Source: JBDREF01 sp043820045
GTDB taxonomy: Bacteria; Planctomycetota; Phycisphaerae; Sedimentisphaerales; Anaerobacaceae
Direction of reading: 5' to 3'
Assembly: GCA_043820045.1 (NCBI GenBank)
Contig: JBDREF010000371.1
Coordinates: 1 to 20,412, forward strand
Length of the DNA: 20,412 bases
Position numbers and translations under genes: made by a program. Numbering within the stretch: position 1 is the stretch's first letter; each line of letters starts with the position of its first letter. Below, in pieces: positions 14,182 to 20,412 of the stretch. Below the pieces are notes generated by a model that had not been told where the DNA came from, searched no databases, and worked only from the letters and a program-made list of their open reading frames with translations.

Positions 14182-16821
14182 TCATCCGCCAACATCGAAC
14201 TCAACTTTCTCCCCGACGTTGACTGACACCGTCTTATCAAACTGTATCTGGCCAAATCCGCTAAGAGTAAACCGCGACAACGACAGATTGCCATGCAGAA
14301 CCGACAACGCAACGTGTATTCGTCCGCCCGACCGCCTGAGCGAGCAGTTGCCCCACGCATAGCCGTTCGACCAGAAAAACGTGCCGTCCCTGGCGGCAAA
14401 AGTCATCGTTTTCTCCACACCGGAGTAGTTGAACCCGGTCATCGCGAGCACCGCCGCCCAACTGGCCATAGCGCGCGCGTAGTGATGGCCGCACTCGGCC
14501 TCATCGAATGGGCTGCGCTTGCGCCCGTCGTATCTTTCGCGGATATTGCCGATGCACTTTAGCCCGTCGTCCGGCCGGCCCTCGTACAGCATACCTACGG
14601 CCGCAGCGTACTCGAAACCAGTCATCACCTCGGTAAAGTACGGGAAGGGATTCTTAGGCCGGTCCTTCGGATAGCTGGCCATCAGCAGCGCCGACTCATC
14701 ACCCAAGGCAAAGCTCCGCATGCAGTTGAAGTGCCCGTACAGACCCTCCCTGAGATTGTACTTCATGATACTTTGCAGCGTTTTGCGGACATGGTCCGGC
14801 TCGATCAGGTAGCCCAGGCCGCAAACGTGAGCCATATACTGGCCCACAAGCTGGTCAACAAGGCAGCCTGAGCCCAGTTGGTAATCGGGCCTGGTCGGGT
14901 CTTTTGCCCCCATCCCAACAAGCAGACTCGGTGCTATTTGGGATTTGTCTTTAGGCGGACGCACCTGGTGTTCGTAGTACTCGCCGTTGAAGAGATTTTC
15001 ATCTATCCACGCGCTGCCCTGCGCGAAGAGACGATGACAGGTTACAGCGAAATCGTCGTCGCCGAGATAGCGGGCCATCTCCTCCGCCGCACGAAGTGCA
15101 CCCAAATACCACACTCCCATCTGCGGATTCGGCCCGTAGTACTCGACATCCATCGTATTGTGTTGACAGCCTTCCATCACACCGTCTCGGTCGGCGTCCC
15201 AGCCGCCTTCGATCCAGCAGAACTCCAGAGCCCTTTTGACGTGGGGCCAGAGCGCCTTGAGCATTTGGTCGTCGCCGGAAAGCTGCCAGTCGCGATACAT
15301 CTTCATGATGCATCCCATCTGGCCGTCGGCTGCGGCCTTGCCGAAACCGTGCGCGCGCTCGAGCGGCAGGTTTACTCGAAAGCTCATCAGGCCCTTGTCA
15401 TCCGTTGCGTGGGCGAACTCGACCTCGCGCATCGACTTTGCCAGGTCGCCAAAAAGAAACGCCGCGGCCTGCTCGTAGTTCCAGACGTGTGTGCATGAGC
15501 CGTGACAGCAGCCTCTTGTGTTGCTCGAACCTTCCCAGCCATAGAATCGCCCGTCGGCCGTGCGAAAGCAAGTCTGCGTCTTGAGTGTGCTGATATTGAA
15601 CAGAGCGGCCTCTTTGACTACTTCAGGCAAGTCGCTTTGGCAGAACGTCCGGACGAAGCTGAGGGTCTTTTCCTCCAGCGCCGCAAGCTGAGATACGAAT
15701 TTTTCCGCCACGTCCCAGGCGTCGTCATATTTGGTCGTGTAATAGTTGCCGATGCAGTCTTTTTCATTGCCTTTCGGCGTCCAGGTCTGGCGGTTGGGGA
15801 AGTGCCACGTAAGCAGGAACGTCACCTCCTTCGTCCCGTTCGGCGGCAAATCGAAGCCAACCGCAAGCGAGGCCATAGGCGTATCTTCTCCCGGCGCTTC
15901 GCGTTCCTGCAGCCGTCCGTCGTCACTGAAATCATCCCAGAAATCGAGCAGCGAGCCGCCCCAGCCCTGTTGAATCCATGCCGTACGGTAGCTGACGCCT
16001 GTCTCGGCGGTAGTCGCAATCGCTATAGTGCCCCACTGCTCCGCCCTTTCAGCCACTCCCTCGGAATTCATAAATACTCCTCTGACGCTGCGGCCTTTGC
16101 GGAATTGGTTTCGGTTGGCCTTGCCGCCTACCGCCACGAGATCGCCCTTCCAATCCTTTGTGTTGCCCGAACCGTCAACACCTATGAAGTTGGGCACGCT
16201 CCCGCAAATCGACGCCGTCACGGATTTGCCTGTTTTGTTTCGAAGCACGTAGCGCAAGACAGCAACCGGTATGCCGCTGGCCTCGGCGTCACCTGGGACA
16301 AGAGGATTGAAAGCCTCGATGCGTACGTCGACCGGAACATCGGCATCCGAGAGCATGACCTGTCCAAAAGGGTAGGCCGCGGCAAACGAACACCGGCGGA
16401 ATCGCGGCAGGCCGTGGTTGGGCACCGTGCTGCCGTGGCTCTCTTCGTAGCCCGGCAACTCAATCGGCCCCTCGATTGCCCTGGTTACCGTCCGCCCGTC
16501 ATCTGTCCTGACGAAGATTGCAAAGAACGGCCCGGAAGAACGCTCTTGTATCGGCACGAAGCCCTTAGCCGCACGGTTCATGATTTCCCAGTCGCGCAGG
16601 TCGCCTCTGCCGCCCAACGAGACGGTCCCCGTACCAATCCCGCCCAGAGGCAAAGCAATACGAGCGAGATGGTCCTGGTCGTATCGCTTTAGAACGGGCC
16701 AGTCGTTGGTTGCTGCATCGCCATGGATCTTCTCTATCGTCGCCGTCACTTGCGCCAAAGCCGGAACGTAGAGAAGTGCGTTGCACCCCACAATCATTAA
16801 CATTACCAATAATAGTCTCAT
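14182..16821 (-). CDS. Exported glycoside hydrolase family 116 (glucosylceramidase/beta-glucosidase-like)
   Basis: An 879-residue protein with the N-terminal beta-domain (IALPLGGIGTGTVSLGGRGDLRDWEI, a GH116 hallmark around residues 55-80) and a C-terminal (alpha/alpha)6 domain. The retaining nucleophile is probably E430 (RFYGWEGSSN) and the acid/base D558 (HNTMDVEYYGPN); CTHVWNYEQAAAFLF and PYFTEVMTGFEYAAA are further conserved segments. GH116 enzymes cleave beta-glucosides, beta-xylosides or glucosylceramide. The N-terminus MRLLLVMLMIVGC could be a lipoprotein signal with C13 as lipobox cysteine, or a type I signal cut after ALA-Q at about residue 24. The ATG at 16821 has AGGAG 6 bases upstream; an upstream TTG is ignored. 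It heads a likely operon with the PHP metallohydrolase and is divergent from a lipoprotein gene. Confidence 0.92.
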   Translation of the reverse strand: MRLLLVMLMIVGCNALLYVPALAQVTATIEKIHGDAATNDWPVLKRYDQDHLARIALPLGGIGTGTVSLGGRGDLRDWEIMNRAAKGFVPIQERSSGPFFAIFVRTDDGRTVTRAIEGPIELPGYEESHGSTVPNHGLPRFRRCSFAAAYPFGQVMLSDADVPVDVRIEAFNPLVPGDAEASGIPVAVLRYVLRNKTGKSVTASICGSVPNFIGVDGSGNTKDWKGDLVAVGGKANRNQFRKGRSVRGVFMNSEGVAERAEQWGTIAIATTAETGVSYRTAWIQQGWGGSLLDFWDDFSDDGRLQEREAPGEDTPMASLAVGFDLPPNGTKEVTFLLTWHFPNRQTWTPKGNEKDCIGNYYTTKYDDAWDVAEKFVSQLAALEEKTLSFVRTFCQSDLPEVVKEAALFNISTLKTQTCFRTADGRFYGWEGSSNTRGCCHGSCTHVWNYEQAAAFLFGDLAKSMREVEFAHATDDKGLMSFRVNLPLERAHGFGKAAADGQMGCIMKMYRDWQLSGDDQMLKALWPHVKRALEFCWIEGGWDADRDGVMEGCQHNTMDVEYYGPNPQMGVWYLGALRAAEEMARYLGDDDFAVTCHRLFAQGSAWIDENLFNGEYYEHQVRPPKDKSQIAPSLLVGMGAKDPTRPDYQLGSGCLVDQLVGQYMAHVCGLGYLIEPDHVRKTLQSIMKYNLREGLYGHFNCMRSFALGDESALLMASYPKDRPKNPFPYFTEVMTGFEYAAAVGMLYEGRPDDGLKCIGNIRERYDGRKRSPFDEAECGHHYARAMASWAAVLAMTGFNYSGVEKTMTFAARDGTFFWSNGYAWGNCSLRRSGGRIHVALSVLHGNLSLSRFTLSGFGQIQFDKTVSVNVGEKVEFDVGG

Positions 16822-16970
16822 AACATTCTCCTGTAAATGCAATAATTGAAGTCATATCTCCTTTTTCCGTCAAGAATTAAAATGTTTTCATCTTCTTGAT
16901 TCTCCTATTCATATATCAACTTTTTCGGTCGAAATATACAAAGGTAGCGAATAAATGGGAGGTATGAGCC

Positions 16971-17915
16971 ATGAAAACCGTATATTCATGTGTATTGGTA
17001 ATGGTTATTCCACTTATTGGCGGCTGTACTGCCAGTGATACGATTGACGACGGGCCGACAATGGGATGGTGGTACGATACAAGAATACAACCCGGACCGC
17101 CAGGTTGCCCTCCTACCACCATTATCCGCTATTACGTCCCAGATAGCATGCACCCAACGCTACTCGCCGTAAAACGAACACTCCAAGAAATAGACGTGAA
17201 AATGAAGGACGTCAACAAGGCCCTGGATGTGGCCGGCAAGAGGGCTCCTGCTTCTGACGACCTCGGCATAAGACAATCGCTCGAGGAAATAGAATCGAGA
17301 ATGACGGAGGTAAGGGCAAGTCTGGATACTGTCAGCAGGATGGAACACAAGCTCGAAGAAATAGACACGAAAATAGGCGAGACAAGAACCGCCGTGGACA
17401 TTGCCAGCAGGAAAGTGCCAATGCCCGGGGACATTGTGCAGATCATGACCTACCTGCGGCCAAAGTTGGATGTGGAAATGGACCCAAATGTTTTATGCTC
17501 TGACAATAAAATAAGGCTGACCTTCAACATAACAAATCGCGGCGAACATTCCGTATCCATAGGAGATCTTCAACTCACCCTTTCAACAGAGTGCATATGG
17601 CGCAAAGATGCCATAGCAGAGGAATTATCACCTGACGTGGATTACGGGCTGCAATGGGAATCCGGCGGTTTTTATGCTGCACCCGGTCAGACCATAAAGC
17701 GTGTCGCGGATATAGAAATTCAGGAAGCTGAGCTTGAAGAGCAGCCGCTCCACTATAGTGTATGTGTCAATGCAGAGACTGAGCCGGAGATAGTCGAGGT
17801 CTTGTCAGGTCTTCTGCTTGATTCCCTGGAGACGGATAAACTGTACCGCATATCGCGGGCCTCCTTTAGGTTTGGCGGGGAAATCAGCCCCTCTGTGTTT
17901 CGTCAGCCAGAATAG
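16971..17915 (+). CDS. Lipoprotein with three-repeat coiled-coil region
   Basis: A 314-residue protein with a lipoprotein signal (LVMVIPLIGGC, lipid-modified Cys19). After a Pro/Gly-rich linker come three related helical units: LQEIDVKMKDVNKALDVAGK at 71, LEEIESRMTEVRASLDTVSR at 104 and LEEIDTKIGETRTAVDIASR at 128. These form a probable coiled coil. Residues 160-310 look like a beta-sandwich (KIRLTFNITNRGEHSVSIGDLQLTL), similar to adhesion or carbohydrate-binding folds but not assignable to a family. It should be anchored to a membrane and project into the periplasm. SD GGGAGG lies 8 bases before the ATG. It shares a 149-bp divergent promoter region (16822-16970) with the GH116 gene; I found no clear promoter boxes there. 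I do not recognise this gene. Confidence 0.8.
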   Translation: MKTVYSCVLVMVIPLIGGCTASDTIDDGPTMGWWYDTRIQPGPPGCPPTTIIRYYVPDSMHPTLLAVKRTLQEIDVKMKDVNKALDVAGKRAPASDDLGIRQSLEEIESRMTEVRASLDTVSRMEHKLEEIDTKIGETRTAVDIASRKVPMPGDIVQIMTYLRPKLDVEMDPNVLCSDNKIRLTFNITNRGEHSVSIGDLQLTLSTECIWRKDAIAEELSPDVDYGLQWESGGFYAAPGQTIKRVADIEIQEAELEEQPLHYSVCVNAETEPEIVEVLSGLLLDSLETDKLYRISRASFRFGGEISPSVFRQPE

Positions 17916-17982
17916 GTCTGCAGGGGAACAGACGTTACAAAGCAAAAGTGGCAAGGAATCGCCGCGGTGTCCAGCCAGAGTT

Positions 17983-18072
17983 GAGGAAACCATCCCCGCC
18001 CCGGGCGCTTTGTTGCTCGGCACTATCGGAGCAGGTCTTGTCAGATGGTTACGCAGACGAAGAACAATGTAA
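17983..18072 (+). pseudogene. Orphan PEP-CTERM sorting signal
   Basis: In a frame shifted by one base from the lipoprotein gene, the last 29 codons encode EETIPAPGALLLGTIGAGLV followed by RWLRRRRTM and a stop. This is a complete PEP-CTERM-type tail: Pro-x-Pro motif, hydrophobic helix, arginine-rich end. The PAPGA variant is, as I recall, common in Phycisphaerae. No protein body precedes it: upstream codons in this frame overlap the end of the lipoprotein gene. It is best read as the remnant of a lost exported protein, or as a tail disconnected by frameshift or deletion. The HNH gene ends 9 bp away on the opposite strand. Confidence 0.65.
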
Positions 18073-18081
18073 AGATGATGA

Positions 18082-18756
18082 TCACCGCTGCTCAGTTTCC
18101 CACCACTCAGGGACTTTTCGCTGAAATCGTTGACAAAATCGCCCACGATATTTGATATGAACGGTCTGCGGACAATCCAGGCAAGAGGCATAAGGGCTTT
18201 CATCGAAACACTTGCGCATTGGCTGCCGGTTTTTCTTTCTCTTCCAGTTGTTCCTTGCCCACAAAGGCCGCAAGTTAGACAGGGACCAGCAGCGCTTAAA
18301 ATCCTTATCGTCATATTCGCTAAAATCAAAAGCGCCGACAGGCCGTACATGGTCGATGTGCCATTGGCCGTAATTGCTCCAAGACATACGGGGCTGAAAT
18401 TGGCTGTGCAAATGCTCCCTGAGTTCGGCCAGCGTATAACCGACATGCGATTCCCACAGCCCAGGCTTGCCCGTCCTGAAACTCTTACGTATCCCCGCGC
18501 TGATGTTTTGGCTAAGCCTGTTTTTGGGCTTTCGGTTGTGCCGTTTTTGATTCTCTTTCTTGGCCAAAGTTCTCAGGCAGGCTGCACAAAGCGCAGCGGG
18601 CTGTGAGGGCGTGTGTTCAGTAGGTGTGGGCAAACGAATATTGAACTTGGCGCAATACATAATAGACAACGTGGGGCTGCAAAATTTGTCTGGGTCTTTG
18701 CGCTCTTTGCAGCGAACACATGGCTGCTTTTGGCCATCTGGAGTTTGATCAATCAT
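18082..18756 (-). CDS. HNH endonuclease, free-standing
   Basis: A 224-residue protein with a C-terminal HNH core of the phage/homing type: YTLAELREHLHSQF, MSWSNYGQWHIDHVRPV (D135-H136), CWSLSNLRPLWARNNWKRKK (N161 and N169/N170). Cysteine pairs at both ends (CVRC and CAAC; CFDE and CLDC) suggest zinc-binding elements. HNH proteins of this type nick or cut DNA and travel as homing endonucleases or phage genes. A stop codon lies directly before the ATG, so the start is fixed. The possible SD (AAGGA) is 12 bases upstream and falls within a hairpin. It follows a 54-residue gene on the same strand and ends beside an orphan PEP-CTERM tail, which suggests insertion of a small mobile segment. Confidence 0.88.
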   Translation of the reverse strand: MIDQTPDGQKQPCVRCKERKDPDKFCSPTLSIMYCAKFNIRLPTPTEHTPSQPAALCAACLRTLAKKENQKRHNRKPKNRLSQNISAGIRKSFRTGKPGLWESHVGYTLAELREHLHSQFQPRMSWSNYGQWHIDHVRPVGAFDFSEYDDKDFKRCWSLSNLRPLWARNNWKRKKNRQPMRKCFDESPYASCLDCPQTVHIKYRGRFCQRFQRKVPEWWETEQR

Positions 18757-18778
18757 TCAGGACAGTAGTCCTTCTGAA
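18756..18778 (-). promoter_or_regulatory. Hairpin covering the ribosome site and start of the HNH gene
   Basis: In the minus-strand RNA, UUCAG pairs with CUGAA and GAC with GUC, with a UACU loop and an AAG bulge. The bulge and adjoining stem contain the only SD-like AAGGA, and the A of the start codon AUG is paired. The structure could hide the ribosome site or bring a distant SD closer to the start codon. Confidence 0.45.
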
Positions 18779-18829
18779 CAGGCCTTGTCTTATCCTTTGC
18801 CTCTAAATTGGGTGAGGTTTTTCATCTGG

Positions 18830-18994
18830 TTAAGGATCCGTGGGTGGTAGCATATCCTCCAGTAACTTTTTGACGTTGAAAAGGTGTTGTTCGACTGTTC
18901 GGACATCGCCTTTTATCTTTGTATTCTCGCGTTCGGCTTCGCTAAGCTCCATTCGGCATTTGTGGATAGCTTCTTGGATTTCGGTTGATAGCAT
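18830..18994 (-). CDS. Small 54-residue helical protein
   Basis: The frame MLSTEIQEAIHKCRMELSEA, followed by a charged helical segment (ERENTKIKGDVRTVEQHLFN) and the tail VKKLLEDMLPPTDP, looks like one long amphipathic coiled-coil helix. AAAGGA lies 7 bases before the ATG, and composition is strongly charged, unlike a chance frame. It lies 73 bp upstream of the HNH gene on the same strand, so the two may be co-transcribed. I do not recognise a family; small helical proteins like this are common next to phage-type genes. An 11-codon frame (MKNLTQFRGKG, 18790-18825) follows but lacks a ribosome site. Confidence 0.6.
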   Translation of the reverse strand: MLSTEIQEAIHKCRMELSEAERENTKIKGDVRTVEQHLFNVKKLLEDMLPPTDP

Positions 18995-19139
18995 AGTTTA
19001 ATCCTTTCTCGTGCGGGTTGTTGGTTGTTTGAATCCTATTGAACATATCGGCTGGCCGAACTGACTTCTTGAGTCGAATTGTCCTGTTTTAGGGGCTTAT
19101 CGGGGATCAGTACCGACACCCGGAAAATGGGTCTTGCCG

Positions 19140-20412
19140 CTATGGCCGGTTCCACTGCTCGATCATCTTTTGGATCTTTTCCGGATTCCAACTGTTGGAT
19201 TTGGGATAGTCCTGATTTGCTTCGAGCTGCTCGACGGAGGGCGTCTTGGACGGCACGCCTTCGGGCGGGACCTGGGCTCCTGCGGTCCAAACCAGCGAGT
19301 TGAGCACGAGCTTGCGAAAATCGTCGTGGGCCCAGTTGTAGTGCCAGTGGCCACCGGTGAAGCCGAAGCCCCGGCCGCCGCCGGGCCTCTCATACGCCCA
19401 CGCCACGTGCTCGGGCATACCCATTCGGGCGCGTACGTACGGGTTGGCGCCGTGGGCGTCGTTTCCTTCTCTGCGGGTGTTATCCGGCGGGATCGTCGTG
19501 AGGATGGGAGTAACATTTTTCATGTCCTCGACGAATCGCATGTGGTAGTACCATTCGTCGTCTATTGCGAACGGCCTGACGCCGCGCGTGATCGGGTGAC
19601 TGGGCAGCTCTTTGAACTCGGCTTTGAAGTGCGGATTGACCGACCAGAACGTCTCGAAGTATCCGCCGGTCCAGTCGAGCATGTAATCGCCCGGCTTACC
19701 CTTGGGGACTTCGACCGCGTAGTGAAGCATTGCAATACCGACGCCCTTTTTCGCCAGTGTGTCCATTTCTTCGAGATGATTCATGACGACGTGTCCGCCG
19801 CCGCCGTCGCAGAAGACCGCGACCGCATCGGCGTTGTCAAGCGCTGTCGGGTCTTTGGGCCAGCCGTTAAGGTATGCCGTCGCGTAAACGCCGGGGACGT
19901 TCTCATTAAGCTGTTTTGCGAGCAGCAGACAGCCGGCGTTGTGCTCGTGGCCGCCATAGCCGTGGCTGGGCGGACCGGCGACAAGGACTATCTTCTTTCG
20001 GTCGGTCAGATTCAGGCGTTTAAGCTGGATATCTTTGAACTGGACGGTCATCGGCGGGCCCGCGTGCAGTTGCAGGGCCAGGATACCGGACAGCTCGCGG
20101 TTTTTCTCTTCGTTGTCGAGAACTTCCGCCGTGGTCTGCCCGTTAACCTTCAGAATTATATTGCCGCCTCGGGCGATGATATGGTAATCGTTCCAATCGC
20201 CCTGTTTGATATTGCCCATCAGGGCCTGGGCGTCTCCGAGCGGCGTGTGTGTCATCTTTCCATCGGAGCCGATTACGGTTTTCTGCCCGCGCTCGGCGAG
20301 CATTCCACGGCCGCGTTCATCGTACAGTGCCCCGGCGTATCTGCCGGCCAGGTCGATGTCCGCCTGGTAGCCGACGGCGTGGCCGTCCTGCTCGACCCGG
20401 CTGCGAATCTGG
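19140..20412 (-). CDS. DUF1080-ThuA fusion protein, N-terminus beyond the window
   Basis: The reading frame stays open to the right edge, so the gene is 5'-truncated here; at least 423 residues are visible. The first part (YQADIDLAGRYAGALYDERG, GDWNDYHIIARGGNIILKVNG, ILALQLHAGPPMTVQFKDIQLKRL) is the end of a DUF1080 (3-keto-disaccharide hydrolase-type) beta-sandwich. From KKIVLVAGPPSHGYGGHEHN to NSLVWTAGAQVPPEG is a ThuA (trehalose-utilisation) domain, with HYAVEVPKG, DDEWYYHMRF and GFGFTGGHWHYNW as landmarks. Such fusions are frequent in planctomycetes and are thought to act on 3-keto-glycosides outside the cytoplasm. The signal peptide would lie beyond the window. No clear terminator is visible in the 145 bp after the stop (18995-19139). 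Confidence 0.88.
   Translation of the reverse strand, partial: QIRSRVEQDGHAVGYQADIDLAGRYAGALYDERGRGMLAERGQKTVIGSDGKMTHTPLGDAQALMGNIKQGDWNDYHIIARGGNIILKVNGQTTAEVLDNEEKNRELSGILALQLHAGPPMTVQFKDIQLKRLNLTDRKKIVLVAGPPSHGYGGHEHNAGCLLLAKQLNENVPGVYATAYLNGWPKDPTALDNADAVAVFCDGGGGHVVMNHLEEMDTLAKKGVGIAMLHYAVEVPKGKPGDYMLDWTGGYFETFWSVNPHFKAEFKELPSHPITRGVRPFAIDDEWYYHMRFVEDMKNVTPILTTIPPDNTRREGNDAHGANPYVRARMGMPEHVAWAYERPGGGRGFGFTGGHWHYNWAHDDFRKLVLNSLVWTAGAQVPPEGVPSKTPSVEQLEANQDYPKSNSWNPEKIQKMIEQWNRP

Noticed and set aside
15502..16692. 396-codon open frame on the plus strand
   Set aside because: Antisense to the GH116 gene, which carries full family signatures; no independent support.

Overview
The window looks like chromosomal DNA of a planctomycete, most likely a Phycisphaerae/Sedimentisphaerales-type genome. 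Clues are secreted sugar-active enzymes with Tat signals, a DUF1080-ThuA fusion, a DUF4465 secreted protein, a PEP-CTERM tail of the 'PAPGA' type, many TIM-barrel sugar isomerases, and intergenic DNA full of short dispersed repeats. The lineage is inferred from gene content only; there is no rRNA or tRNA here.

Left part (1-1012, minus strand): a cobalamin riboswitch with its own promoter and an intrinsic terminator, then a possible 20-residue leader ORF, then a secreted DUF4465 protein cut by the window edge. This reads as a B12-repressed cobamide-acquisition gene. Next (1133-4105, minus strand) is an AT-rich two-gene unit: an HD-domain dGTPase-like triphosphohydrolase followed by a radical SAM protein with a B12-binding-like N-terminus. 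A run of phased A-tracts (probably bent DNA) lies upstream. This pair is my best candidate for an undescribed nucleotide-linked or defence system. About 1.3 kb of gene-free, repeat-rich DNA follows (4106-5468).

Middle (5469-10246): a Tat-secreted and a cytoplasmic sugar isomerase/epimerase, convergent; a small stand-alone FHA protein; MurA (UDP-GlcNAc enolpyruvyl transferase); and, divergent from MurA, a CPBP-family membrane protease.

Right part (10290-20412): carbohydrate catabolism. A secreted GH97 glycosidase (plus), then a probable operon of a GH116 beta-glycosidase and a secreted PHP/DUF3604-like metallohydrolase (minus). Divergent from GH116 is a lipoprotein with three coiled-coil repeats. 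An orphan PEP-CTERM tail, an HNH endonuclease and a 54-residue helical protein follow, and the window ends in a DUF1080-ThuA protein. The glycosidases, isomerases and DUF1080-ThuA protein together suggest degradation of plant or algal glycosides, possibly through 3-keto-sugar intermediates.

Coding starts were moved to the ATG with a Shine-Dalgarno (SD) sequence where the longest open frame began upstream. Functions come from motif recognition by eye; no database search was possible.
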